Origin: Prodigiosinella aquatilis
GTDB taxonomy: Bacteria > Pseudomonadota > Gammaproteobacteria > Enterobacterales > Enterobacteriaceae
Direction of reading: 5' to 3'
DNA: 64,000 nt
NCBI GenBank assembly: GCA_030388725.1
Contig: CP128857.1
Span: forward strand, 62,001 to 126,000
Below, piece after piece: positions 37,312 to 46,435 of the stretch. The position numbers and the translations under genes are program-made. Position 1 is the stretch's first letter, and each line of letters opens with the position of its first letter. Under the pieces are notes generated by a model, which saw only the letters and a list, made by a program, of their open reading frames with translations, was not told the DNA's origin and did not search any database.

Positions 37312-38429
37312 AGCTGGCGATTGTGCGGCAGAAATACCGTCCTGACGGTGGTGCCGAGCGCTTTGTTTCCCGAGCACTGGATGCGCTGAGCAACCATAAA
37401 GTCCTGGATGTCAGCGTAATTACCCGCAGTTGGGAAGGTAGTGAACAGGCTAATCGTAACATTATCATCTGTAACCCGCGGATTACTGGCCGGATACAAC
37501 GTGAACGCGCTTTTGCCAACGCCGCCCAGCAACATTTTGCCGAGTTTGATCTGGTACAAAGCCATGAACGCATTCCCGGTTGCCATATTTACCGGGCAGG
37601 GGATGGCGTTCATCAATCCTGGCTGACCCAGCGTTCCCGCATACTTAGTCCTATACAGAGGAAATTTCTGTGGTGGTCTGGTTTCCATCGTTACATCCTG
37701 GCGCAGGAACAGGCGATGTACCAGCATCCGGCGCTGAAAGCCGTTATTTGTAATTCTCAGATGGTTGCCGATGAAATTCGCCATTATTTCTCTGTCCCGG
37801 CTGAAAAAATCCATTTAATTTATAACGGGGTGAATACCTCGACTTTTACACCGGGATTAAAGGCAACCTACCGGCGCGCAGTTCGTCAGCATCTTGGGAT
37901 TGCGGATAATGTGCCCGTTATGCTGTTTGTCGGTTCAGGGTTTGAGCGTAAAGGATTGGCTGGCGCCATTCATGCCATTAATATTTCTTCCCAACATTCA
38001 CCACATCTGATCGTGGTTGGCAAAGATAAGCACAGTCGTCACTATCAGAAGCTTGCCAGACAGTTACGGGTTGCAGACCGGGTACATTTCATGGGTATGC
38101 AACCAGATACCCGTCCTTACTATGGTGCGGCGGATATGTTGCTGCTGCCAACACTGTACGATCCGTTTCCTAATGTGGTGCTGGAAGCCATGGCCAGTGG
38201 GCTTGGGGTGATAACCTCTCAGCAGTGTGGTGGCAAAGAGTTTATCCAGCCGGGAATAAATGGATTTGTCTGTGATGCGCTGGATTATGCGGCACTCCGG
38301 CAGGCGGTTATTCAGTCCTGCGATGGTGATTTTTCCGAGATGGGGAATTGTGCCAGAGAGCAAGTCGGAAAGTATGATCTCGACTTTCTGAGTGAAAATA
38401 TGCTCAATCTCTATCAGCAGTTGATATAA
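37308..38429 (+). CDS. GT4-family lipopolysaccharide core glycosyltransferase
   Basis: A retaining glycosyltransferase of 373 residues that probably extends the core from heptose. The N-terminus reads MKLAIVRQKYRPDGGAER, the donor site includes VICNSQMVADEI and LIYNGVNTSTFTPG, and the acidic motif is DPFPNVVLEAMASGLG. WaaG (glucosyltransferase I) of E. coli has similar length and position after waaQ; WabG/WabH-like roles known from Klebsiella and Serratia are alternatives, so I give no symbol. The frame opens at 37200, but the ATG at 37308 follows AAGG and overlaps waaQ by four bases, so I use it. Confidence 0.82.
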   Translation: MKLAIVRQKYRPDGGAERFVSRALDALSNHKVLDVSVITRSWEGSEQANRNIIICNPRITGRIQRERAFANAAQQHFAEFDLVQSHERIPGCHIYRAGDGVHQSWLTQRSRILSPIQRKFLWWSGFHRYILAQEQAMYQHPALKAVICNSQMVADEIRHYFSVPAEKIHLIYNGVNTSTFTPGLKATYRRAVRQHLGIADNVPVMLFVGSGFERKGLAGAIHAINISSQHSPHLIVVGKDKHSRHYQKLARQLRVADRVHFMGMQPDTRPYYGAADMLLLPTLYDPFPNVVLEAMASGLGVITSQQCGGKEFIQPGINGFVCDALDYAALRQAVIQSCDGDFSEMGNCAREQVGKYDLDFLSENMLNLYQQLI

Positions 38430-38472
38430 AAAACCATTCTGGGGTAGTAGTACGGTTCACATAAGCCGATTA

Positions 38473-38530
38473 TTGGAGGAAACATGGAGATAAGGCCCCA
38501 TAGGGCTGCCTCATTCCACGTCTCCTCCAA
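38473..38530. repeat. 58-base imperfect palindrome between two core operons
   Basis: The arms start TTGGAGGA and end TCCTCCAA and stay complementary, with a few mismatches, almost to the four-base centre CATA. Outside them AACCAT (about 38432) and ATGGTT (about 38535) extend the symmetry. It lies where two convergent operons end, so it could be a terminator; the absence of a T-run makes a REP-like repeat equally likely. Confidence 0.55.
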
Positions 38531-38584
38531 CATCATGGTTCCTTGACTAACAAGTATTGCTCACTCCGCAGAGTTTTATGCTTA

Positions 38585-39790
38585 TTAAATAAAACGCTGT
38601 TTATCTTGGCGATATTGACTAATCCATAACGCAAAACATAGCATCGTTAAATTTCCGGTTTCATGATGAAATGGGGTATTTACCAGCCCGACGACCAGTG
38701 TAATTACTAATGCTGAGCACGTGATTCCCCAGGAATTCCAGCTTGCCAGTGGTGCATTCTTTTTGGGTAAATAGCGTAATAATGTCATGCCCATTGTGCC
38801 TAATAATCCAAATACCCAGAAAAACCCCCAAATGCCACTTTCAGCAAGGACATTAATATAGAGATTATGGGCATGAGAGATATTATTGAATATGGGGGTT
38901 TTGTCACCCCATTTGATATCAATATAGTGAAAATTATCTTTTCCAACCCCAAACAGTGGGTGCTGTTCAATACTGTTAATTGCTGAACGCCAGATAGTAG
39001 CCCGATAGCTCAGAATATTATCTGCATGGGCATTGTTTTCCTGTTTAACGATCACCCGAGCGTTACTTAATAGCGCAATTCCCACAAATCCAATAACGAA
39101 GAATATCGGTAAGAGTAGAAAGCGTTTCCCTCTCCTGGCAAACCCGATGCTTAATGCCAGCACGACGGCAATAATTGTGCCAAACGTTGCCCGGCTTTCA
39201 CCAAAGGTCACGTATACCAGGCTGAGTGCCAGCATTGCCAGCCAGAGTGTACGTTTACCCGCAGTAAATCTAGACCAGTAGGTAAATAATACTGTCAGTG
39301 CCATCCCACAAATGATGGCATTATAAATGGCGGCGTGGTTGACATGGCCGACTGAATTTAATGTCCAGTATTGACCATTGCCCAGATAGTAGTGATCCCA
39401 GGCACCGTAAATCAGTCCGATGAATGTCCCAAATACTGCCCAAAATACTAACCCTAATTTTTGTCGTTCATTAAAATCAGCTCGGTAAATAATCCAGCCG
39501 AAAATCATGTAACGTGCAATGTCGGTTAATGCTGTCGGATCAGTGTGGTAGGCCGAAAAAGGAGCCGCAACCACATAGGCAATGACATACAGCGCAAAAA
39601 ACAGATCCCATCCAGACCAGATACGGGCCTTTTTCTCAGTAATACCATAATAAATGACAACCAGTAATGTTAGCACCATGGCAATATTCTTTGGCGCTTC
39701 AAGTAATGGATTGATGAATATAGTGAATGCGATTAAAAAATATATTATAGAATTACTGCTATTTCGTGGGTGGAAGGATAACTGGGACAT
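38585..39790 (-). CDS. waaL: O-antigen ligase family protein
   Basis: A 401-residue inner-membrane protein with around eleven hydrophobic segments and a large periplasmic loop near residues 255-310. That loop holds the ligase/polymerase signature YRATIWRSAINSIEQHPLFGVGKDNF followed by HAHNLYINVLAESGIWG, split here for the conserved Arg and His residues. WaaL joins O-antigen to the core on the periplasmic side. The sequence is visibly more AT-rich than the flanking genes, which is common for waaL. It is the last gene of a minus-strand operon and abuts the heptosyltransferase gene by one base. An O-antigen polymerase is the alternative, but the location favours ligase. Confidence 0.83.
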   Translation of the reverse strand: MSQLSFHPRNSSNSIIYFLIAFTIFINPLLEAPKNIAMVLTLLVVIYYGITEKKARIWSGWDLFFALYVIAYVVAAPFSAYHTDPTALTDIARYMIFGWIIYRADFNERQKLGLVFWAVFGTFIGLIYGAWDHYYLGNGQYWTLNSVGHVNHAAIYNAIICGMALTVLFTYWSRFTAGKRTLWLAMLALSLVYVTFGESRATFGTIIAVVLALSIGFARRGKRFLLLPIFFVIGFVGIALLSNARVIVKQENNAHADNILSYRATIWRSAINSIEQHPLFGVGKDNFHYIDIKWGDKTPIFNNISHAHNLYINVLAESGIWGFFWVFGLLGTMGMTLLRYLPKKNAPLASWNSWGITCSALVITLVVGLVNTPFHHETGNLTMLCFALWISQYRQDKQRFI

Positions 39791-40896
39791 TAGTTTTTTC
39801 TCAACAAATTGATGAAAGCAGTTTGAACATCATTAAGGCTGATATTTTTCATGCATGCAGAATAACCATCCTGGAAATTCTTGCAGGTATTATCACTTCG
39901 GTTGCAACGTTCCAGCCAAGGTAACGGTCGGGCAAACAAGGTTTTCTGGTCACGGCAGGCAATAGGATTAAACCCGGTGGCAATGATGATGTTTCCTTGC
40001 CAAAACGATCCGGGTCCAAAAGCAATGGGATTACCGGGGCCATACAGCGTCAGTGTCGGCGTATTTATCCATTTCGCTACGTGGGCGACACCGGTATCGG
40101 CACAAATCAACCCGTGCGAGTTTGCCAGTAATGCCAGTAACTGCGATAGAGAAAGCTGGCCGACATAATTTGTATAGCGATCATCAGGGTCGATAGCGTT
40201 GACAATATGCTGCTCGTTTTTACCACCGCTCCACACCGGAAGATAGCCTTGTGCAACCAGCCAGTCGGCCAATGCCATCCAACGTTCAGACGGCCAGAAA
40301 CGGGTAGGGTTGCTGGCACCGACATGCAAAACCACATAAGGTGTTGTTGGTATTGGAAAATCGGTCTCAGGTATTGGCCAGGACGACGGGACGGGCATGA
40401 CACCCTCTGTCAGTCCGGCTACGGCATCACTCCATGCCATCGGTGCTATTGGATACGGGTGCGCCTCATTTACCGGCCAGGATTTTGCGTTACGTTTAGC
40501 CGGAGAGTGGGCAACAATCCAGCGGCTTCCCGCCGCCAGAGCCAGCCAACTATAACGGTTGTCCCCTGGGATAATAGCCAGATCATAAGGACCGCTTTGT
40601 ATAATTTTGCTCACAGAGTCTGCCGATGCAGGATCGTAAACTTGAACCTCAATCCGATAGGGGTTCAACTGATAAACCGCCATGAACGGCCGTTTACACA
40701 GTAAAACAATTCGCGCATCGGGATAGTTCTTCCGCAGCTTACTTAGCAGCGGCGTCAGCATCACGGTATCGCCCAACAATAAATTATGGGCAATGAGAAT
40801 ACTTCTGACTTGTGTCGGCGGGCGGCGCCACGGCTTTTTAAGCAGTTGCAGCAGTCCTAGAGGGAAAATACGTAACCGAGCAGCAAACTTACTCAT
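39790..40896 (-). CDS. GT9-family heptosyltransferase-like protein
   Basis: A 368-residue member of the ADP-heptose transferase family. Characteristic parts are SILIAHNLLLGDTVMLTPLLSKL at about residue 32, VVLHVGASNPTRFWPSERW in the middle and CADTGVAHVAKWINTPTLTLYGPGNP near the end. It differs clearly from WaaC, WaaF and WaaQ in this window, so it is probably a fourth, outer-core sugar transferase. Its start codon overlaps the upstream glycosyltransferase stop by four bases. Its specific linkage is unknown. Confidence 0.8.
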   Translation of the reverse strand: MSKFAARLRIFPLGLLQLLKKPWRRPPTQVRSILIAHNLLLGDTVMLTPLLSKLRKNYPDARIVLLCKRPFMAVYQLNPYRIEVQVYDPASADSVSKIIQSGPYDLAIIPGDNRYSWLALAAGSRWIVAHSPAKRNAKSWPVNEAHPYPIAPMAWSDAVAGLTEGVMPVPSSWPIPETDFPIPTTPYVVLHVGASNPTRFWPSERWMALADWLVAQGYLPVWSGGKNEQHIVNAIDPDDRYTNYVGQLSLSQLLALLANSHGLICADTGVAHVAKWINTPTLTLYGPGNPIAFGPGSFWQGNIIIATGFNPIACRDQKTLFARPLPWLERCNRSDNTCKNFQDGYSACMKNISLNDVQTAFINLLRKN

Positions 40897-42023
40897 TGGT
40901 GTTTACGTGATTTCAGGTTGGCGTGAAAAATGGTCGTCATCCTGTCAAGCATGATATCTGCGCCAAAACAAGAGCCAGCACGTTGCAATGCTGCCTCACT
41001 AAACCGAGTGCGCAACGCATCATCTCCCATCAGGAGCGCCAGTTTTTCATAGAGTTGCTCAACGTTTTTGGGCTCGATCAGAAAACCGGTTTCTCCATTG
41101 ACCACCGCTTCATCTATTGCACCTACCGTGGTGGAAACAACCGGCAGGCCACACGCCATGGCTTGCATGATGCTTTGCGGAACGCCCTCATTGCCATAAG
41201 AGGGTAAAACGAATAAATCCATGCAATTTAGACAATCAGGCACGTCGTCACGATTACCGAGAAAAACAATGCGTCCGATCATACCCATCTGTGCTACCTG
41301 CTGTTCCAGTGCCGCACGTTGGGGACCATCACCGACCATCAATAACTGCCACTGTGGATAGTCTTGAGACAATTTTTTCCATGCTTCCAACAGGTAAGCG
41401 TGTCCTTTCCATGAACGCATGGTAGCCAGAATGCCCAGTGTAGGTTGGTTTGGTACCCCGATACTCTGACAGGCGACGCGTTTGTCGGTAGGGCGATAGT
41501 AGGCAAGGTCGATACCGGTGGGAACCGACGTCATATGATCCAGTGGATAGCGATTATCAGCGCGCAACTGCTGGCGTAAACGCTCCCCAGTCGTTGCAAT
41601 ATGACGGGTCGCCCGCAGATAGAGCCAGCGCGTAGTAAACGAGTTATTGATGTCGGTGGAAACATGCCGCGTTCTTACCATTGGGGGTGTCTGTTTCATC
41701 CCCAATGTCAGGCTCGCTACCGCCACCAACCAGGCATCGGTAGAACTATGGGTGTTAATGATGTCGAATTCACTACCGTGCCGCTTTAACCAATGACGTA
41801 TGGCAAACAACGCCACAAGGCGTTTTTTTTCAATCGGTAGCCCGACAACCGGGATTCCCCGGCTCTGTGCCTCGCGGTAAATATTGGAATGAACACAGCA
41901 AAGAATGGTGACTTGATGGCCACGCTTCATCATTCCCTGCGATTCAGTGAGAATACGGATTTCCTGACCACCCCATCCACATGAGGACTCGGTATGTAAT
42001 ATATTTAAAGATGTTTCTAACAT
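40893..42023 (-). CDS. GT4-family glycosyltransferase, lipopolysaccharide core
   Basis: A 376-residue retaining transferase, first gene of the minus-strand core operon. Motifs are ILHTESSCGWGGQEIRILTES at the N-terminus, VPTGIDLAYYRP for the linker, LMVGDGPQRAALEQQV and the EX7E-type NEGVPQSIMQAMACGLPVVST. The family uses nucleotide sugars; the donor is not evident. It transcribes away from waaA across a 537-base AT-rich gap. Together with the GT9 protein and WaaL it probably finishes the outer core and attaches O-antigen. Confidence 0.8.
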   Translation of the reverse strand: MLETSLNILHTESSCGWGGQEIRILTESQGMMKRGHQVTILCCVHSNIYREAQSRGIPVVGLPIEKKRLVALFAIRHWLKRHGSEFDIINTHSSTDAWLVAVASLTLGMKQTPPMVRTRHVSTDINNSFTTRWLYLRATRHIATTGERLRQQLRADNRYPLDHMTSVPTGIDLAYYRPTDKRVACQSIGVPNQPTLGILATMRSWKGHAYLLEAWKKLSQDYPQWQLLMVGDGPQRAALEQQVAQMGMIGRIVFLGNRDDVPDCLNCMDLFVLPSYGNEGVPQSIMQAMACGLPVVSTTVGAIDEAVVNGETGFLIEPKNVEQLYEKLALLMGDDALRTRFSEAALQRAGSCFGADIMLDRMTTIFHANLKSRKHQ

Positions 42024-42385
42024 CTTTTATACCTTAATCTGATTAATCTTAATCGTAAGGCGCACATAATACATGAACAGTATCGAATAATCCTGCACAA
42101 AGTGTTGTCAAATCACCCTTTCAACGACATTTCGGATTCAAGGATTATGAATGTTGTTTATTGATGGTTTACCTATTTTTTCGTGATAACTGGCAACCTG
42201 AACTGTCTAGCCTTACTGGCTGAAATAAGAAAATACTGTTGTATCGCATGAAATAACAATCAGTCTGTAATTAATATGTTGAGTTAGTTTAAATAGATTT
42301 GAAATGTTATTAACTTTAATATGAAGATTATATTCTTCCTTTTATTCAGAAATCGATGTGGCCCTTTTTTAGGAGGTAAAAAGAC
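42024..42385. other. AT-rich region upstream of both core operons
   Basis: A non-coding stretch that is much richer in A and T than the genes around it. I looked for a JUMPstart/ops element of the GGCGGTAGCG type that RfaH uses and found none. It should hold the divergent promoters. Confidence 0.5.
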
Positions 42386-42430
42386 ATGCCTTCATACCAC
42401 AGTCATGCTGAATTATGTTTATTATTCTGA
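42386..42430 (+). CDS. Possible 14-residue leader peptide before waaA
   Basis: A 14-codon frame, MPSYHSHAELCLLF then TGA, begins nine bases after a perfect AGGAGG ribosome-binding site at 42371-42376. Neither candidate waaA start 125-130 bases downstream has such a site. It may be a translated leader that influences waaA expression, or a remnant of a longer gene. No relative is known to me. Confidence 0.35.
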   Translation: MPSYHSHAELCLLF

Positions 42431-42560
42431 ATCGTCGATGCTTTCAATTACTTGTTTTCTTGGTAAAATCCGCTATTACCTTAAGCACAGTTTAAAATGA
42501 TAGATTTAGCCGCTGTAAATATATAGAATTCGCTATCTCAAACTATAAATATAGATGATT

Positions 42561-43838
42561 ATGTTACAATCGCTGTATACATTTCTTCTTTACCTTATCC
42601 AGCCGTTGATCTGGGTACGTCTTTGGCTCCGGGGCCGCAAAATTCCTGCCTACCGTAAACGTTGGGGTGAGCGTTACGGTTTCTACAAAGATAAGGTAGA
42701 ACCGGCGGGTATACTACTGCACTCTGTTTCAGTGGGGGAAACCCTGGCTGCGGTGCCATTGGTGCGCGCACTACGTTACCGTTATCCTGATTTGCCCATT
42801 ACCGTAACCACCATGACGCCCACCGGTTCCGAACGCGCGATGTCGGCGTTTGGTAAAGATGTTTACCACGTTTATCTTCCCTATGATCTGCCTGGCGCCA
42901 TGGCGCGTTTTATCAAACATGTACAACCCCGACTGGTTATCGTGATGGAAACCGAGCTGTGGCCAAATATGATTACGGCGCTGCACCAGCGGAAAATTCC
43001 TCTGATCATTGCTAATGCCCGTTTATCCGCGCGTTCAGCGGCGGGTTATAAAAAACTGGGTAAATTCATGCGAGTGCTGCTGCGACGTATCACGTTAATT
43101 GCCGTGCAGAATGCAGAAGATGGGGCACGTTTCATAGACCTGGGTCTGAAACGATCTCAGATGAATGTCACTGGTAGCTTGAAATTTGATATTTCCGTCA
43201 CACCAGAACTGGCAGCCAGAGCCGTTACCTTACGCCGTCAGTGGGCTTCCCAACGCCCGGTATGGATCGCAGCCAGCACTCATGAAGGCGAAGAAAAAAT
43301 CATCATTGAGGCGCATTGTGAATTACTGAAAACCTTCCCTGGACTGTTGCTGATCTTGGTTCCTCGCCACCCTGAGCGTTTTGATGATGCGAAAAGTATC
43401 GTGAAAAAAGCCGGGCTGGAATACACCCTGCGCAGTACCGGCGCTATTCCTCCAGCGACAACCCATGTCGTTATTGGTGATTCTATGGGAGAGCTGATGT
43501 TGCTTTACGGTATTGCCGATGTCGCGTTTGTCGGTGGGAGTCTGGTTGAGCGAGGCGGACATAATCCACTGGAGCCGGCAGCGCATGCTATTCCTGTACT
43601 GATGGGGCCACATATTTTTAACTTCAAGGATATTTGCGCTCGTTTACAGCAGTCCGATGGGCTGATTACGGTAAAGGACACGGCTTCACTGGTAGAACAA
43701 GTCACCAATCTGCTGTCGGATGATGATTATCGGATGTATTACGGCCATCATGCCGCAGATGTATTGCACAAAAATCAGGGGGCGTTGCGAAGTCTCCTTA
43801 CGCTTCTTGAGCCTTACCTGCCTCAGCGGAGCCAATAA
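42561..43838 (+). CDS. waaA: Kdo transferase
   Basis: Adds two Kdo sugars from CMP-Kdo to lipid IVA at the inner membrane. Its 425 residues (as in E. coli) include a membrane anchor near residues 4-25, HSVSVGETLAAVPLVRALRYRYP with the acceptor-site glutamate, METELWPNMI, and GGSLVERGGHNPLEPAAHAIPVLMGP (the donor-binding region). The frame opens with ATG at 42555, but the ATG at 42561 gives the family start MLQSLYTFLLYLIQP. Neither has a clear ribosome-binding site. It is followed after no gap by waaE. Confidence 0.95.
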   Translation: MLQSLYTFLLYLIQPLIWVRLWLRGRKIPAYRKRWGERYGFYKDKVEPAGILLHSVSVGETLAAVPLVRALRYRYPDLPITVTTMTPTGSERAMSAFGKDVYHVYLPYDLPGAMARFIKHVQPRLVIVMETELWPNMITALHQRKIPLIIANARLSARSAAGYKKLGKFMRVLLRRITLIAVQNAEDGARFIDLGLKRSQMNVTGSLKFDISVTPELAARAVTLRRQWASQRPVWIAASTHEGEEKIIIEAHCELLKTFPGLLLILVPRHPERFDDAKSIVKKAGLEYTLRSTGAIPPATTHVVIGDSMGELMLLYGIADVAFVGGSLVERGGHNPLEPAAHAIPVLMGPHIFNFKDICARLQQSDGLITVKDTASLVEQVTNLLSDDDYRMYYGHHAADVLHKNQGALRSLLTLLEPYLPQRSQ

Positions 43839-44614
43839 TGAGCAATAAACGTCTGTCTGTCGTCCTGATCAGCCACAATGCCGCAGACTTGTTGCCGGAC
43901 TGCCTCTCTTCTGTAGCGTGGGTTGATGAAATTGTGGTACTGGATTCAGGCAGCACCGACAATACCATTGAGATTGCCCGCCAGTACGGGGCCAATGTTT
44001 ATCAGCACGATACGTGGCTGGGGTTTGGCAAACAACGTCAGGATGCTCAGAATTACGCTAGTGGCGACTATATTTTCATGATTGATACCGACGAGCGGGT
44101 TACGCCGGATTTACGTCAGTCGATTGAAAAGGTACTTGCCACCGCTGACGATAAAACGGTTTATCGTTGTGCCCGGCGTAACCTGTTTCTGGGACGTTTC
44201 ATGCGTCACAGTGGCTGGTATCCCGATGAGGTTATCCGGCTTTATCCCAGCCATTACCGCTATAACGATAATACAGTACATGAATCCCTCGACTATGGTT
44301 CAGCCCAGGTGATATCGCTACAGGGGGATCTGGAGCATCTGACGTGCCGCGACTTTTTTGTCTTCCAGAAAAAGCAGCTTAGTTATGCGGAAAGCTGGGC
44401 TAAAGAACGCTTTCAGCAAGGGAAACGTTGCAGTTATATGGCTATTTTTACCCATACGTTGAGCGCTTTTGTGAAAACCTGGTTGCTACGCGCCGGGTTT
44501 CTCGATGGCAAGCGGGGATTGTTGCTGGCAATAATCAATGCGCAGTACACGTTTAACAAATATACTGGTTTATGGGCTATGAATAACCAGCATAACAAAC
44601 ATCATGACGATTAA
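43838..44614 (+). CDS. waaE: Lipopolysaccharide core beta-1,4-glucosyltransferase WaaE
   Basis: GT2-family transferase of 258 residues, related to WaaE (KdtX) of Klebsiella and Serratia, which adds glucose to heptose I. Motifs are LSVVLISHNAADLLPDCLSS, VVLDSGSTDNTIEIA, the DXD-type MIDTDERV and NLFLGRFMRHSGWYPDEVIRLY. It sits between waaA and coaD, exactly as in those genera and unlike E. coli K-12. It starts at the waaA stop and overlaps coaD by 11 bases. Confidence 0.9.
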   Translation: MSNKRLSVVLISHNAADLLPDCLSSVAWVDEIVVLDSGSTDNTIEIARQYGANVYQHDTWLGFGKQRQDAQNYASGDYIFMIDTDERVTPDLRQSIEKVLATADDKTVYRCARRNLFLGRFMRHSGWYPDEVIRLYPSHYRYNDNTVHESLDYGSAQVISLQGDLEHLTCRDFFVFQKKQLSYAESWAKERFQQGKRCSYMAIFTHTLSAFVKTWLLRAGFLDGKRGLLLAIINAQYTFNKYTGLWAMNNQHNKHHDD

Positions 44615-45083
44615 AGCGATTTATCCCGGAACGTTTGACCCGTTTACTAACGGTCATCTGGATTTACTGACACGAGCGTCACGTATGTTTGACCACCTGA
44701 TTTTGGCGATCGCCGCCAGTCCGAGCAAAAATACGCTGTTTACGCTGGATGAACGTGTGGCATTGGCGCAAGCGGTGACACAGCATTTACCTAATGTTGA
44801 GGTCATCGGTTTCAGTGAACTGATGGCGCACTTTGCACAACAGCAACAAGCTACCATTTTGGTGAGAGGTCTGAGGGCGGTATCGGATTTCGAATATGAG
44901 CTACAGTTGGCCAAGATGAATACCCACTTGATGCCAACCCTGGAAAGCGTTTTTCTGATGCCATCAGAACAGTGGTCGTTTATTTCTTCCTCTCTGGTGA
45001 AAGAGGTTGCCAGGCACGGTGGTGATGTTTCCCATTTCCTGCCAGATATAATCAACAACGCTCTGCGTGAGAAACTGGCTTAA
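44604..45083 (+). CDS. coaD: Phosphopantetheine adenylyltransferase
   Basis: Transfers AMP to 4'-phosphopantetheine in coenzyme A synthesis. The 159 residues match E. coli in length. The nucleotidyltransferase motif is YPGTFDPFTNGH with His18, and the second is the WSFISSSLVKEVA loop. The start lies inside waaE. The gene is conserved next to waaA in enterics although its role is unrelated to lipopolysaccharide. Confidence 0.97.
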   Translation: MTIKAIYPGTFDPFTNGHLDLLTRASRMFDHLILAIAASPSKNTLFTLDERVALAQAVTQHLPNVEVIGFSELMAHFAQQQQATILVRGLRAVSDFEYELQLAKMNTHLMPTLESVFLMPSEQWSFISSSLVKEVARHGGDVSHFLPDIINNALREKLA

Positions 45084-45132
45084 ACGTGCCACGGCCATAT
45101 TCCAGGCTGTCACGGGATAACGGCCAACTGTG

Positions 45133-45942
45133 CTATTGCTGACAACGACGACAGAAGAAGGTGCTGCGTTGTCCTTGTCGGGTGGTTTCTATCGGCGTAC
45201 CACAATGTCGGCAAGGCTCTCCGGCGCGGCCGTAAACTTGCAATTCCTGAGCAAAATAGCCCGGCTTACCATCCGATTGAAGAAAGTCCCGCAGCGTAGT
45301 GCCACCTTGCTCAATGGATCGCTGCAATACATTCTTGATCATCGTTACCAGCAAATGGGCTTCATTTTCTGTCAGTGAGCCTACCGGTCTGTCAGGTAAA
45401 ATACCCGCGCTGAACAGGGATTCATTGGCGTAGATATTACCCACACCCACTACCTGTTTATTATCCATAATCCATAGTTTGACGGGCGTTTTCTTCCCGC
45501 GGGATTTTGTGAGCAGGTAATCGCCGGAAAAATCGTCGCTTAATGGCTCGGGCCCCAGATGTGCCAGTACTGAACTGTTTTCCGGGTCATTGCTCCACAG
45601 CCAGGCACCAAAGCGTCGAGGGTCCGTATAGCGCAATACCTTACCGCTATCCATAACCAGGTCAACATGGTCGTGCTTACCGGGCTCGGTATATTCTGGT
45701 AAGACCCGCAGGCTACCGGACATACCGAGATGCACGATCATCCAGCCACTGTCGAGTTCAATCAGCAGATATTTGGCACGGCGCTGTACACTTAGTACCT
45801 GTTTATCACTCAGCGACAGAATTTCCGGGGAAACGGGCCAGCGCAGGCGGGCATTACGTACTTCCGCATAGAGAATGGTATGACCGACAAGATAGGGGGA
45901 AATTCCCCGGCGACTGGTTTCAACCTCTGGCAATTCAGGCAT
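45133..45942 (-). CDS. mutM: Formamidopyrimidine-DNA glycosylase
   Basis: Removes oxidised purines such as 8-oxoguanine from DNA. The 269 residues match E. coli. The start MPELPEVETSRRGI supplies the catalytic N-terminal proline and Glu3. The C-terminal zinc finger CRHCGTPIETTRQGQRSTFFCRRC is complete (four cysteines). It converges with coaD and follows rpmB-rpmG on the same strand, separated by their terminator. Confidence 0.97.
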   Translation of the reverse strand: MPELPEVETSRRGISPYLVGHTILYAEVRNARLRWPVSPEILSLSDKQVLSVQRRAKYLLIELDSGWMIVHLGMSGSLRVLPEYTEPGKHDHVDLVMDSGKVLRYTDPRRFGAWLWSNDPENSSVLAHLGPEPLSDDFSGDYLLTKSRGKKTPVKLWIMDNKQVVGVGNIYANESLFSAGILPDRPVGSLTENEAHLLVTMIKNVLQRSIEQGGTTLRDFLQSDGKPGYFAQELQVYGRAGEPCRHCGTPIETTRQGQRSTFFCRRCQQ

Positions 45943-45975
45943 GTTTCCCCCCGTGAAGCATTCCGGCTATGCATA

Positions 45976-46004
45976 TAAAAAAACCCGGCCGAAGCCGGGT
46001 TTTT
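45976..46004 (-). terminator. Terminator after rpmB-rpmG
   Basis: AAAAACCCGGC and GCCGGGTTTTT form an eleven-pair stem around four bases, followed on the minus strand by a run of T. It begins 16 bases after the rpmG stop. Confidence 0.88.
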
Positions 46005-46019
46005 GGTAATCCACTAAAA

Positions 46020-46187
46020 TTACTTGATTTTAGCTTCTTTGTAGAGAACGTGCTGACGGATAACCGGATCAAACTTCTTCAGTTCCAGTTTTTCCGGCTT
46101 GGTACGCTTGTTCTTCGTAGTGGTATAGTAGTGACCAGTACCAGCAGAAGAAACCAGCTTGATCTTCTCGCGAACACCTTTAGCCAT
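46020..46187 (-). CDS. rpmG: 50S ribosomal protein L33
   Basis: A 55-residue protein beginning MAKGVREKIKLVSSAGTGHY and ending KEAKIK, the full E. coli length. It was not among the longer frames but reads cleanly from the ATG at 46185-46187 to a TAA at 46020-46022. L33 lies near the E site of the large subunit. This copy lacks the zinc-binding cysteines, which is the usual enteric form. It follows rpmB by 11 bases in a two-gene operon. Confidence 0.96.
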   Translation of the reverse strand: MAKGVREKIKLVSSAGTGHYYTTTKNKRTKPEKLELKKFDPVIRQHVLYKEAKIK

Positions 46188-46198
46188 GATTCAGTTCC

Positions 46199-46435
46199 TT
46201 AATACTTTTCACCACGGGCACGAAGATCGGCCAAAACCGCTTCAATGCCCTTCTTGTCAATAACACGCATACCTTTAGCAGATACACGGAGCGTTACAAA
46301 ACGCTTCTCATCTTCAACCCAAAAACGGTGTGAGTGCAGGTTTGGCAGAAAACGGCGTTTGGTCGCATTCAGTGCGTGGGAACGGTTATTACCGCTCACC
46401 GGACGCTTGCCAGTAACTTGGCAGACTCGGGACAT
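46199..46435 (-). CDS. rpmB: 50S ribosomal protein L28
   Basis: A 78-residue protein starting MSRVCQVTGKRPVSGNNRSH and ending in DLRARGEKY, equal to the E. coli length. A longer frame to 46519 is open, but the ATG at 46433-46435 is the family start and has a purine-rich site upstream (GGAGATA). It is the first gene of rpmB-rpmG, just downstream of the separate radC gene on the same strand. Confidence 0.96.
   Translation of the reverse strand: MSRVCQVTGKRPVSGNNRSHALNATKRRFLPNLHSHRFWVEDEKRFVTLRVSAKGMRVIDKKGIEAVLADLRARGEKY

Noticed and set aside
42024..42560. JUMPstart/ops element for RfaH control of lipopolysaccharide genes
   Set aside because: I found no GGCGGTAGCG-like sequence in the gap.
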